From NCBI RefSeq assembly GCF_030272615.1, contig NC_081406.1, forward strand, positions 139,647,361-139,711,360: 64,000 nucleotides of DNA. The letters run 5' to 3'. Shown here piece by piece: positions 46,278 to 57,540 of the stretch; positions within the stretch are counted from its first letter, which is position 1; every line of letters begins with the position of its first letter. The notes beneath the pieces were generated by a model. That model did not search any database and was not told the origin of the DNA. It saw nothing but the letters and a program-made list of their open reading frames with translations. Source of the stretch: Cryptomeria japonica (taxonomy: Eukaryota; Streptophyta; Pinopsida; Cupressales; Cupressaceae). The position numbers and the translations under genes are program-made.

Positions 46278-47221
46278 CTTCTGTTGTTCTCAAAATCTGA
46301 TTCACTCTAAAATCCTTATAATGATATGATAACTCTGTATGCAGAAGAGAAATTAAAGAGAAGGAAACTTTTAGGACAACATATGACAAGGTTTGATTAA
46401 CCTTCTACACTTCGAACTTATCCAAAGCTCAGGCGGGTATGCCTTCGTGAACTCAATTCACACTTTTAAAAGATAAATCCACAGCAAACCAGTAAAAAAA
46501 ACCAATGGATCTAATCACCTTAAAACTAACTGAAACAAAGGAATGAAAATTATACTCATGTTCAGTATTGATCTACAAGATGTATAGAAGATAACCCTAA
46601 CAAATATCAATGCCTTATCCAAGGTCACAAAGTCATCTAAGTTCAAAATAATACTTCCACAATCAAACATCTCTACATATTCCATCAGTTTGGCTTCTTT
46701 AGATCCCTATACATGCCTAACACACATAAGAATTATTCCATACCATACTAAGCTATATTCATGAAAATTCAAAGTATCCCACAAAGAATTTACTGGTAGA
46801 AAATGATTCCCGTGTATATAATTCCCCTCCTAAAGAGAAAAGCTAAGAAACATATCTACTGAAAGTCGCCTTACAACCCATATTCAAATGAAATAACCCT
46901 AGATTACTCAAAATGAAACAGTAAACACTTGCAATCATACTTGAAGACAACACAAAGCTTAAGCTCAAAACCAATGGTCTGTGTATTAATATTTCTTCTT
47001 AAAGTATTACAAAAACATTTGAATATTCTCCATCAAAACTTGAAAAGGCTCAGATAAATTTCTGCAGTGTTTTCTTACAATTCCTTGCGATCCTCCTTTC
47101 TACTAGTCCTAGTATCCATTTATAACAATATGGATGCACACATAGCTTCGGAATTTCCTAGGAGAGTTTGTTACAATAATTACTTCTCAAGAAGAAGTTA
47201 CAAACTCTTTTACAAATGCGG

Positions 47222-50200
47222 TTACAAGTCTCTTTCAACATCCGCGGCTTCTTCCTCTTGTTGTTTTGTTGCAACATTTTCTAACTGCTCCACATCAAAC
47301 ACAACATATTTTCTTGTCCTTTCCTGATACACCTCATCAGCAAGCCATGAGAAGTTAATTACTTTTGCTTTTGTCTTGGCTAATCTTTTCCAAGGATTCC
47401 TCATTTTATTTACCTCTGAATTTAGGAAACCATAATGAGATTTGATTTTCTCAATCTCTTCAATTGTTTTAACAAATATGGAGGCATCCTCTGATTTAAC
47501 AATTCCTTTTATTCTCAGTGACAATTTGGCTTCCAACTCCTTAAGCCATATTTGTTTGTCCTTTAGTTGGTTTGGGCTGACAAAACCTCCTAGGAATAAT
47601 TCAAAAACCTGATAAGTGTACTCTTTCTTGTACAAGTTGATCTTTCTATCTGCATTATCTACTCCTTCTGCCAAGTTTACTAAATCCTTTGTCATATCAT
47701 TTGTAGATTTAATAATGGGGTCAGCCCCTGCCTCATCATAGGATACACAAGTCAGTTCTATATCCTGCTCTCTAGGTCTCCATTTATCAAAAATAGGCAT
47801 TAATATGGCCTTGTCCCCATTTGATTCATTCCACATTTCCAAAATCTTACTCATATTGTTATACATTAATGAAGACCCTATAGTGTCAGCAAAACTGAAA
47901 TTGGTAGCCTTTACCCTCTCTTCATATTTCTTTGCATATGAGGCTTGAGCCTGTTTTAAATTCTCCAACTCATGGGGAGTGATCTCGATCAACTGAGAAC
48001 TACAAGGTGCTGGAGATGGTGGGAACTCAATAATGGGGCTGGTAGGTGGAGGTTTTGCAGGAGAAGAGGAGATCATCAATGCTGAGGACTCACCTTGATG
48101 GTACTATCCTACCAACTCGCTTGTAGCTTGGTGATGATGCTATCTTTACCTATTACCTCTTCCTTGGAATTGTTGTAAACTTTTAAAACTATCTCCAACT
48201 TAACATGGAGATCTGCCTTTTCCTTAGCCTCCCTTTCTGCTACTACAACACTAAACTTTGCAGTTTCTAGCACAGTGCTAACAGCTTCCACTACCCCAGT
48301 GCTCTACACTATTTTCACTATCATTCCTCCAAGGTAACTTGACCCTGTGGTGTCCTTATTCCTCTTATTTTCATCTCTTTTAAGAGACCACATGACCAGT
48401 GCAGCATTATCTTTGTTGAAAGTGACTCCCTCCATAGGTTTGGTCTCTTTTCTTACTGCCTCCAAAACCAATGCATCTACTATGTCCCATTCGAGGAGAA
48501 TGAGTACCACATCTTGTGCTATCATGTCTCTTCGCTATTCAGGAGTGATGGTTTTAAACTCATCAACCATTTCTTTCTTTATCTCTTCTTCCACCATAAC
48601 TGGATCTCTGTGGGGCTGCTCACCTTTCCTCTTTTCACACCTAGCATTAAATTTATCAATTTTCTGCTTCCACACAAATTGCATGAAAGCTCCTAATGTG
48701 ACAAAGTTATTATTAGCCAAGAAATCTTCACTAGCTTGCTTGATCTTAGGATCCCACTCCTAGCCTTTGAACTCATTAGTAGTGATGTTCATTTCAGCAG
48801 TAAGGGGCTCTTCGGGCATTCCCTCTTCCACTTCATCATATGTGTATGATATCTCTCAAAGTCCACCAAACTGTAGTAGTTGCTTAGCTACTGCCTATTC
48901 ATCTCCTATATGAATAGGGGATTGAGATGGAGAGTACAAAGGTTCATCAAATTGTACTTCTTTTCCCACTCTTTGTTTCTTTGGGCTATCTTGAATGTCA
49001 ATGACATCCTGTATCTTCCTCTTCCCTTTTGTGGTAGAGGGCTCCCCTGTTGTAGGCATCAACACATTGTAGTTGGACTTCTTATGCAACATGTAATCAC
49101 CAGGAGGGATTTCTCTGGTAGTTGTAGACCTATTTAGAACCAATAAGGCTTTCTCAGGGTTGTTCTTAACTACAACCTCCCTCTTTTCTTTCAATGTGTG
49201 CATCACATCCTCAAAACAAAGAATTAAGAACTTTATCTTCTCCTCAAAAGGGTGAAAGCTAGACAAAGGGTCATAGCTAGTGTCAAATTGGTGTACAAAG
49301 TCTAAATCTTTTCTATAGGCCACCCACTTTTCCTTCCTCAGCTCTTGCTCATCTAAATCAAACTCATTCCTAATAAGGTCTTCAGGAAACTGGAATTGGT
49401 GGGGTCTACCTCTGCATATTGCCCTCTTTCTGAACATGTCATTAATGAAATCTTTAGGGTCAGCACATCGGGATACTACAATTGACAAATGATATGGTTG
49501 AAGGAAATCTTCAAAACACTTCCAACCTCCTTTAATTATCACAAATTGGTGTGCTAGAGTAACTGTAGGGAAAATGGTCCCTTTACCTCTGCCTGTTAGC
49601 TCTGCATCTTGCACACCACCAATCTGCCTGAGGATCTCTACAATTCCCACTTTAAGAGGGACCTGATAGGGTAACAAAAAGGGAGTGCCTTTGAAGCCAT
49701 ATACTCTAAAAATTGTGGAGACAGGATATAAGTAGATATCACCCCAATTGTGGACAATTTTAACATTCTCAGTAAATTCTTTTGGACAATTTTAACATTC
49801 TCAGAAATAGTCACCACCTTTGAATGAAAATAAATGCATGAGGAGGGAGTACCATCCAAAAGGCCTATCCACTTTCCCATTCTTTATTCCTATCAGTCCT
49901 TCATGGATAGCATCAGTGATAAAGGAAGCATAATCAAAGGTCACTGCCAAAGAGGGGTTCAAAATTTGAGCAATCATTAGCATGTAATGAGTTGGCATAT
50001 TTGCCTCAGCATCTTCTCCTAGATTTTGGCAAAGTGACCAATATAATCCTTTAGCCCTAAGGGTAAATAGATTTAAAGAAAAATGCTCCTTAGTATTAGG
50101 TCCTACAACTACTAACCCACATATTTTCACAAAGAATTCTTTAAGAGGCTCATTTCTAAGGTGTTTCCTCTGCACATTGTAAAGCTGAGCTAGTGATTTA

Positions 50201-50667
50201 AAATTAATAGGCTCTAGAGAATTGGTAAATTCACTAAGCCCAAAAGCATTTCTAAACTCCTCATTATTAATTTCAATGAGGATTTTCCCACTTATATCCT
50301 TGACACTTCTTGTGATTGGGTCATAGTTGTGTGCAATCTGAGTTAGGAGATCCACATCCATGAATACTTTGAGAACCACCAATTTGCCTACATCCAACTC
50401 CCAGATACTGTTTATTGGGGCTGAGGTGTTTCTCATGCCAAATCCAACCTTAAATAATCCCAACCCAGACAACCCAATTTGAGGGTCTCTTAGCCAGTTA
50501 CCCTTATCATATAATCCCTCTCCTATTTTTAGGCGAGGAGCTCTTGGCACTAGTTCTTTTACCTTTGCTGCCACATTAGTTGACAATGTCAACTGTTCAA
50601 GGAAATCATCACAGATAGCCCTCTCCTAGTAATTAACCTTTCTTGAGAATTCTCGTTTAGGTGCCAT
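47222..50667 (-). pseudogene. LTR-encoded ORF, copy in 5' LTR
   Basis: Same protein as the split copy in the 3' LTR, here uninterrupted by Sola-2. ATG at 50667 (MAPKREFSRKVNY), terminal EEEAADVERDL and TAA at 47222. The longest clean stretches are 49801-50592 (TLSTNVAAKVKELVPRAPR onward), 48895-49677 (VPLKVGIVEILRQIGGVQDA onward) and 47222-48079. The two LTR copies are broken at partly different places: for example the TGG-to-TAG codon at 36404 reads TGG here, whereas the 193-bp deletion near 49795 occurs only here. This shows that the ancestral LTR had one long frame. The product is unrecognised, with a basic KGKRKIQDVIDIQDSPKKQR segment and a C-terminal coiled-coil-like part. Confidence 0.87.
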
Positions 50668-52965
50668 CTTAAAAACTATGCAAGCAATTTAACTATTACC
50701 CCAACTGCTCTGTGACAAATCAAGACCTCAATTAAAACACACTGTTAAGTAATTTCCAAACAAGAGTATAAGAGAACCTATTTTTTGCTTGAAGAAATCT
50801 GCTCTACAATTGAAGAAATTTGCTCTGCAAGTGCTTCTCTGCAACTACTCTTCAAGATGATGCCTTCATTCAATTGATACGAAATCATATACGGTATTTG
50901 GGCTCTTAACTTCGACATTGATACCGCATGCTTCAGTCGTCCCTTCAGAATTGAATTCATAGAATAATTCAAAAATTTAGCTCCAACGAGTCATAACATG
51001 CCTGGGTATTCTCCTTTTTGCTCTTTAACCATTTCGCAGAGCATAACCTTCTAGCGATTTGGCCAAATGAAATCACGCCGGTTGTCCAATCAAATGAAAC
51101 TTAATCGGTCTTTATACTATTTTAACCTCTCTTCCTTTGCATCGGACCCTACCTCTTTTTGCCATTTCACAAGCTTTATCCCGTGAGCACTTTCCTTTCG
51201 CGAAGCTACGCCAAGCATTAGATGGAACTCTAACCGCCCGGCCTTTAACCCCTACCGGGACTATCAGCTTTTTTACTAACCGCACCTCATCTTGATAGCT
51301 AATGGTTTTTCGCCATTTCACAGAGGTTAATCCACTTACACCTTCAGGCCACGACACAACGAGAAGCGTTGGATCAATCTTGAGATGAACATTTTTTAAG
51401 CGTGACCTTCATTACTTACCCCACCTATTTACCGGTTAACAAATACCATGTGGCACTCAGCTCTTAGCCCTGGAGAACTCTTCGAGTTTAGTTTAGAGTC
51501 AACCACGTGTCTTATCTCCTGCATAACCATCGGTTACACCTTGGTGGGTCCTGAATCACCTTTTGAAACTACGTGTCAATCAACACATCACCATCAATCC
51601 TTACAAGAAGCAACAACTGTCATTCCATGTCATGCTAGGAAGAAACTCTCTTTCTCTTTCACCATTTCGCAGGCCTTAATCATCGGTTGATTTGTAGTCA
51701 CGAAACAATGAGAATCCTTGGATCAAAATAGAGTTGGTCCTTTTTTACCTTTATGCTTTATCTGCTCTTCGGGCCCACCTTTTCCTTTTGCCATTTCCCA
51801 GGCTTTAAAACGTAAGCATCTTACCCTCGCGAACACATGCGGACCGTTAGATTATATCAAACTTGTTATATGCTTAACAACCTGCTTGAATCCAGAAGAC
51901 TTGGATTACCTGACTCAGCATTATCCACCTGGTGTCTAGTCATTCCTGAACTGACATGTCAACTTTTACTCACTGAGAGAAAACATCGAGATCCACCTCA
52001 TCCTTGCCACCTGTATCTGCCAGGTCATTTATTATCCTACAGCATGACTCATCTTCTTGGACCCACCTTTTAATCCTTAAATCTGATTCGCTAACCACTT
52101 TGATTTTCAGCCACGTGTCATTATCCTACTTGCCATCTCAACCAGCTGGACTGCTTGCTTGGAACGCCATGTCATTTCGCTGTTTCATGAAAGCTATCTT
52201 TCAAGCATCTTTCTCCTGCGAAACTGCGCTAGCCATTAGATCTTTGGGAACCTATGCATCTGTTATGCCTCTTATGAACCTCTTCTGCTCGAGCCAAAAA
52301 ACCTTTCGTTGTTTCGCAGGGCATAACATGTGAGCATCTATCAGCCATGAAACAATGCGAACCATTGATTTCTCTTGAACTTGATCACCTTTTAGCCATG
52401 GAAAAGTCTTCACCACTAGGTCCCACCAAACCTTTTCACCATTCCGTGAAAGGTAATTTACTCGCTAATTTCGGCTGCGAATCAACGCCAGCCATTAGAT
52501 CTTGAGTGAGATGGAGTCTCGTTAAACCAGACCAAATGCACACAGTTGAACATGCTTTTCCCTTTCACTATTTCGCATAGCTTAACACACCCGCAACTTC
52601 GCTTAACGAAATGGTGAAAGCCATAGATTCATCTGGAAGTTGCGCAACACTTACTGGACCCGACAACATTAGAAGGAAAAAGACATAAGGCATAAATTTT
52701 TTTACGATTATTTAATGACTGCCTAGGTAAATAACAAGAGGGGACACTTCACACGACCCCAAGACCCATTACTTAAGTGAATAAAGTAACGTAGGAATAG
52801 AAACCAAAGGCTTTTGATCAGACATTTGAGCAATTTAAAACTAAAACCCTTAACCCTTAAAGACCTAAAACAGATTTGAAGCAGTTAATAGCATATCTAA
52901 CTCAAAATTTCAAAAACCTAGCCAATCATAGGAAACGAAAACCCATTTCTTAAACAGTGATAACA
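50668..52965 (-). promoter_or_regulatory. U3-like upstream part of the giant 5' LTR, with repeated CTTTCGCCATTTCGCA motif
   Basis: Counterpart of 36674-38992. Motif variants lie near 51030, 51155, 51305, 51655, 51785, 52305, 52432 and 52562. Open stretches on the plus strand here (for example 51448-51690) have no protein-like character. Confidence 0.6.
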
Positions 52966-52970
52966 CCAGA
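52966..52970. repeat. Right TSD of the giant LTR element (CCAGA)
   Basis: Exact copy of 12365-12369, directly after the LTR end GTGATAACA. Confidence 0.93.
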
Positions 52971-52982
52971 GCCTGGCCCAAT

Positions 52983-53192
52983 GGATATTTTCAAAAACAG
53001 GTGCCTGTTTTTAAAAACAAGCGCCCGTTTCACTTTCAACAGTACAGACCGAAACAGGCACCCGTTTTTTGAATTTAAAAAACGGGCGCCCATTTTTTGA
53101 ATTTAAAAAACGAGCGCCTATTTTTTGAATTTAAAAAACGGGCGCCCGTTTTTTGAATTTAAAAAACAGGTGCCCGTTTTTTAAAATTAGGG
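52983..53192. repeat. Right subterminal palindrome cluster of Sola-1 (AAACGGGCGCCCGTTTT type)
   Basis: Roughly seven copies of AAACGGGCGCCCGTTTTTTG or close variants are spaced by GAATTTAAAA. AAACGGGCGCCCGTTT is a perfect 16-bp palindrome. The cluster mirrors 1617-1795 at the left end. Confidence 0.85.
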
Positions 53193-54019
53193 GCAGGAAA
53201 CATTCCTTAGCTTTGTTTTTTGCTTCGGGATAGGCTTGGTCTCACCAAGCCTATGCTTGGACCTCCAAAAAAATGACTAAGGTAAAACGACATCAAATTT
53301 CTACCTTGGCCTAATTTTTTGAGGGCCTTTCTAATTTAATTTTTTGATGAAATGAAAACCCATTAGAGTTTTCAGCATCCTAATTTCAAAAATGTAAATT
53401 TTATAGTGATCAGATTACTTTTACTATTTTTGTATTATTTATTAATCAAAAGTGGAACCTAAACCTAAAATACCAAGGTTCACTAAAACTTTAATAACTT
53501 TTTGGTTTTTAGGATTTTAGAAAAATAAATTATATGGCATCAATCTACATACAATTCTTTTGAATATTAAAAAAAAAATTGAAAAATATGAAATTTTCAT
53601 CAAATTATGGTGGTTGTACACCCGATGTTTTGAAAATATACTTTATTGTCAGTTAAAAATTAATAAAAATATATATATTCAATAAAAAAATAAGAAAAAT
53701 TATTCTCATCAATATTTGGTGTCTTAGGTATCATTTCCCAAAAGGATTTGCAAAAATTCATTTATTTGCATCAAAAAAGGGTGGTTGTACACATGCGTGG
53801 CATGGTCCTAAAACAAGCATTTTGAAAAACTGGTTTTTAAACATGCCTACTAAAAAGGGATTTCTACCATGTGGGTATTAAAATAAATTACATATTTGAA
53901 AAGTAGACTCTGAGCACTACATTTTCTATTACTGAAGTTTTTTGAGATTCAATCTCTAAGTGCATCAAATTTTGAGATCAATCGACATAAAATTTGAAAA
54001 AAAAGAAAACACTTCCACT
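53193..54019. other. Right arm of Sola-1
   Basis: AT-rich, no gene seen. A perfect 10-bp stem, TAGGCTTGGT-CTC-ACCAAGCCTA, lies at 53231-53253. GGTGGTTGTACAC occurs twice (53609 and 53779). Confidence 0.6.
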
Positions 54020-54058
54020 TTTTGCCCAAAAGTAGGACTCATCTTCTTGCAGCCACCC
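54020..54058. repeat. Right TIR of Sola-1
   Basis: Its complement reads GGGTGGCTGCAAGAAGATGA then GTCCTACTTTTGGGC, sharing TCCTACTTTTG with the left TIR of Sola-2. Confidence 0.72.
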
Positions 54059-54062
54059 ATAG
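54059..54062. repeat. Right TSD of Sola-1 (ATAG)
   Basis: Partner of ATAA at 1565-1568, one mismatch. LINE sequence resumes immediately. Confidence 0.72.
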
Positions 54063-55390
54063 AGAATACTGTCACCCTCACCTCATCATCAGTAACTGGG
54101 GCCATGAAGATAGCATTGTCCTCCTCGTTCAAGGGATTTCAAAGGCATTGAAGGAGAGTTTCATCGAAAGGACATCTTCAAACAACCTACAAAAGTAGTT
54201 TGATTACATAGACCCTAAAGCATCATCATCCTTAATTTCCTAGTTTTGATCCTTAGTTAAGAAAGTAAATAGATTTATTCTCTCGTGCTTACTAGCTAAC
54301 CTGTGGAAGAAAAAAGAGTTTCTATCTCCCTCTCTCAACCATTGGACTCTAGATTTCTACTTCCAAAATATCTCCTCCTACTTCAAATTTTCTTTCCATT
54401 CCCCTCTTAATGATTCCTCTTCATCATGGGTAGGATCAAGGAGGTCTCCTTGATCAATTTGCTCCTAGATTGCATACAATTTACTACTATGTTCCTTTTT
54501 CATAAAAAAAAAATCCATAAGTGTTTTTGTTCCATCCCTTCACATTTCTTTGAATCAGGCCTAGATTTTGAGTCACCCTAAACACAAGTGTAACTATGAT
54601 AGGGGTGTTACAACATATTTTGATGTAGTTCCTAAACTCTGGATGAGAATTTCATATTAATTCATAATAGAAATGGTAACCTACCTTGGCATGTTGAGCA
54701 TAACACACCAGAAGTATGGGATTATGGTCAGGCACCGTCTGAGGTAAGGCAAACAAAGAGGCATTGAACCAAGATCCCAGTTACACAAAATAAAAAATCT
54801 TTCCAATTTGACCTAGATGAGATGATCACCTTTCCTCTGATTGGACCAAGTAAAACTTTGTCAAATCAACTCGACATCCATTAGCCCATTCTTCTTAATA
54901 AAGTCAGCCAAGTTTGTCATGTTATTAGAATAATCTAGGAGGACCCCAATCTTTTCATAAGAGAAAAGAGGGGATTTGAAATCCTCAACAACAATCCAAT
55001 GAACATCAAAGTCACTTTAGACTAAAAGGGAGATGTCATTCCAGAGGTTAAAGTGACACATTTTAGTTTTGGTGACATAAACATTGATAATAAACTAGGA
55101 ACCATTATGGGAAGATAACTTAGTAGCAAGGAAGTTGGTTGAGGAAAAGACAAAAATGCTAGAAAATCATAGTGGATCCCACATAATTATACACCACCAA
55201 AGGCCCCAATGGAATTACTAATGAGAAACTAGAAACTGGGTCATATTTTATCAGCAATGGTAATAAAAGAGGTATCAATCATTTTAACTTCCTGAAGTAA
55301 AAGAACATCTATCTTGTTTTTTGGAACATATTAATTTTGGGGGCTATTAAGGCCTTGCATGTTCCATGAAAGGATCTTTAATTCTTAACT
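54059..55390 (-). pseudogene. LINE ORF2, endonuclease and linker part (decayed)
   Basis: Reading minus from 55390, the fragments start KILSWNMQGLNSPQ and IDVLLLQEVKMIDT, the first two motifs of the APE-type endonuclease of plant L1 elements. A long decayed stretch follows; near 54310-54350 it shows KSRVQWLREGDRNSFFFHRL, the usual linker before the polymerase. The last codons, EEDNAIFMAPVTDDEVRVTV then FSM, are followed by the Sola-1 TIR. They continue in frame at 1568. Many stops throughout. Confidence 0.88.
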
Positions 55391-55439
55391 TTGGTTGATT
55401 CCTCTAGGGTCCTATGCCTTCCATTGGTGATTTCCATAG

Positions 55440-56026
55440 TCACTTCCTTCTATTAAGATAGTCTCTATGATGGTTGGAGATCACCTTTAGTTTAGTCCCA
55501 ACATCATCTTTCATGTTCCTAGTCTTTCTCCTATGTGTAATCCAACCATCATCACCAAAGAGGAGACAACTGCTTGATGAGGCCCTCAACGAAGAAAAAT
55601 TCTTCAAAGGTGTAGAGGGGACAGTCATGCTAGTCGAACAAGTCTACATAGTCGTCATTATTCAGAGCCTTGGAATTTGGGGTCATGACCTCCCTAGTTT
55701 TGCTAGCAAGAGTTGAAGGCTAGTCTAGGATCTCCCCCTCCTCTCGAGGTGTCTCCCCAAAAGTGGGGCCAGAAATAGGCACGCTAGAGGAAATCAAAAG
55801 GGCTTTCCCATCCTCATTAGGTAGAGGCTGAGGTACCCCCTATGAAATCTTATAATTTGTAGAGTTTGGTAAGGAGGGGAAAGGGGTTACAATAGCCCCA
55901 CCAATAGGCTTAGTAGGGGTTTCTAATAACTTATCTATTCCTTATTAGACAAGATAGTAATCACTATCTGTCACAAGACTAGTATCCCCCTTCTCTAAAG
56001 AGTCCACATTGGCCATAGGTCCTTTA
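55440..56026 (-). pseudogene. LINE ORF1, C-terminal part
   Basis: Continuation of ORF1 after the solo LTR: GPMANVDSLEKGDTSLVTDS, stops and frameshifts, then PSTPLKNFSSLRASSSS and TKLKVISNHHRDYLNRRK before TGA at 55440. It is followed 50 bp later by the start of ORF2, the normal LINE arrangement. Confidence 0.75.
56022..56026. repeat. Left TSD of the solo LTR (CTTTA)
   Basis: CTTTA precedes TGATGAATAAATG and is repeated at 57536-57540. Confidence 0.88.
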
Positions 56027-57535
56027 TGATGAATAAATGATGATTAGTTAGTACCAAACCGGTACTGAGAGGGGGGGTGAATTAGTACAGGCAAAAACAC
56101 TTTTCCTTAAACTGGTTTGACTGAAAACTCTGCACTTAACTAGCAAGCAATAACACCAGTCTAAACCAGATTACTATCAGTTAAACATAGTAACAATGTG
56201 AAAGACATAAATCGGTAACTCTTAACTTTCCACACAATCTAACATCTTATTTCCACTTCACCCATATGCATACACTAGTGATACATAACCAAAAATGTAA
56301 AGACTTACTGGTTCAACATGCTTTGCCGCTTGACAAAAAATAACAAAGCATCACACATAACAAATATATTTTTCACGTGGAAACCCAACTGGGAAAAACC
56401 ACGATGGGGATGAATACCCACAAGTTGTTCTTTGAACCCTTTTGAAGTTCGGTATGTTAGGAGCCTAGTCCGGTTAGAGACTTTTACAATAGGTTCTATT
56501 AGGAACCGATCCTACTAGGGATCACCCGGTTAAGGGATGGTTAAAATATCTGATTAAGGGTTAAACCCTGTTAAAGGTTACCTTGTTAGAGGGTTTCAAG
56601 AACTCAAATATTTTGAGTCACCCTGTTAAAGGATTTACAGCAAGATGGTTAAAGCTACCCTGTTAAGAGATTTTCCAACTATTGAAGTGGTTAGAGGTCA
56701 ACAGGTATTACAATGATCTGGTAACAACACTTCAATGCCAATGCAGATCCTCTTTAGTTCCTTCCTTCTGTGATCACACTCTATAGGTATCTATTCTCTT
56801 ATCTAGTCTAGCAAGAGTCACATATCTTTGCACTTAGATACACACACAACATTTGCCAACAACCTCAACATGAAAAACAATATCGACCCTATAAGAAACA
56901 GATAGGTTGGTAGCATAAACCCTAAACCCTAAACATTTAGGTTAAGGAATTCAGTTAGTTCAATCCTAACTGTTGAACATATTCCATTGATTACAACAGT
57001 CTTGAATAGATCTCAAGACGTTCTCCATCGTTCGTTCTTCACCGCTTCTTGGAGACTGATAACCCATCACGCATTCTTCACTGTTTACAGAGACTATGCA
57101 CATTCCCGAGGTAGATATGATCAATCTCCTTCATGAAAGATCCTTGACGTGCACAAGGCTGACATGGCAACACAATCTATTCTTCATTACAATGCTAACT
57201 CATCACACGATGTCATCGGTTGAATTACACAGGCTTGGAACACTTCAACCGAAAACTCTGAAGCTAAGACTACCAACCGGTAGTCATACCACATGAAACC
57301 TTGATACAAAACATTCCATATACCATTTCACATTCCAACATACCGGTTCACTTGGATAGACATACCGCTTCACTTTTTTTTACATATACCGGTTCACTAC
57401 ATCATACCAGTTCTTTTGCAAGTTTCTTACTTCAATATACCAGTTCACTCTTCAGCATATTGACATCAATGACAACATAAAATATCATCATGCCATCATA
57501 CTCTGTACATATCATACTCTGCACATATGCCAACA
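56027..57535 (-). mobile_element. Solo LTR inserted in LINE ORF1
   Basis: 1,509 bp with TG...CA ends and an exact CTTTA TSD; no internal region. On the minus strand it starts TGTTGGCATATGTGCAG and ends with a CACCCCCCCTCTCAGTACCG block near the terminus, which I associate with Copia-type LTRs of plants; the superfamily and orientation are inference. The words ACCGGT and CCGGTTCA recur many times in the second half (57280-57460). Removing it plus one TSD copy restores the LINE codons NPNPLKLKGPMANV. Confidence 0.88.
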
Positions 57536-57540
57536 CTTTA
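57536..57540. repeat. Right TSD of the solo LTR (CTTTA)
   Basis: Exact copy of 56022-56026. Confidence 0.88.

Larger units (their letters stand above)
12370..52965 (-). mobile_element. Giant-LTR Ty3/gypsy (Tat-type) retrotransposon
   Basis: Two direct repeats, each TG...CA, bound a gag-pol region and are flanked by an exact 5-bp TSD. Without Sola-2 and its TSD the element is about 20.9 kb: a 6,684-bp 5' LTR, a 7,289-bp internal region and a 3' LTR of about 6,879 bp. Transcription orientation is minus, from the gag-pol order and the primer-binding-site-like sequence at 46257-46277. The internal order is gag, protease, archaeal-type RNase H, reverse transcriptase, degenerate RNase H, integrase. 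Every coding domain carries stops, so it cannot move on its own. The presence of two RNase H domains, one degenerate, fits the Tat lineage. The unusual parts are the LTR length and the long reading frame inside each LTR. Confidence 0.93.
46282..52965 (-). repeat. 5' LTR of the giant element
   Basis: TG...CA, 6,684 bp, collinear with 12370-14130 plus 33875-38992. Differences from the 3' LTR are scattered base changes and one deletion with filler near 49795. The stretch 46282-47221 after the LTR reading frame is non-coding. Confidence 0.95.
1569..54058. mobile_element. Sola-1: DNA transposon with TIRs and 4-bp TSD, carrying nested insertions
   Basis: The element spans from GGGTAAACATACAAAGTTGG on the left to the complement of GGGTGGCTGCAAGAAGATGA on the right. 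Without the giant LTR element and one TSD copy (12370-52970) it is about 11.9 kb. It contains a duplicated plus-strand accessory gene (4379-8425) and a minus-strand DDE transposase (9027-12210), which converge. The same layout, with similar distances from the TIRs to the genes, recurs in Sola-2: about 2.8 kb on the left and about 1.1-1.25 kb on the right in both. The termini are diverged but share blocks with Sola-2, such as ACAAAGnTGG on the left and GTCCTACTTTTGG on the right. The 4-bp TSD and the transposase type fit the Sola superfamily. The superfamily name is inference; the boundaries are directly visible. Confidence 0.8.

Noticed and set aside
47222-50667. Initial reading of 47222-50667 and 33871-36673 as a duplicated host gene pair
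   Set aside because: Both copies sit inside longer direct repeats with TG...CA ends and a shared CCAGA TSD around a gag-pol region, so they are parts of LTRs.
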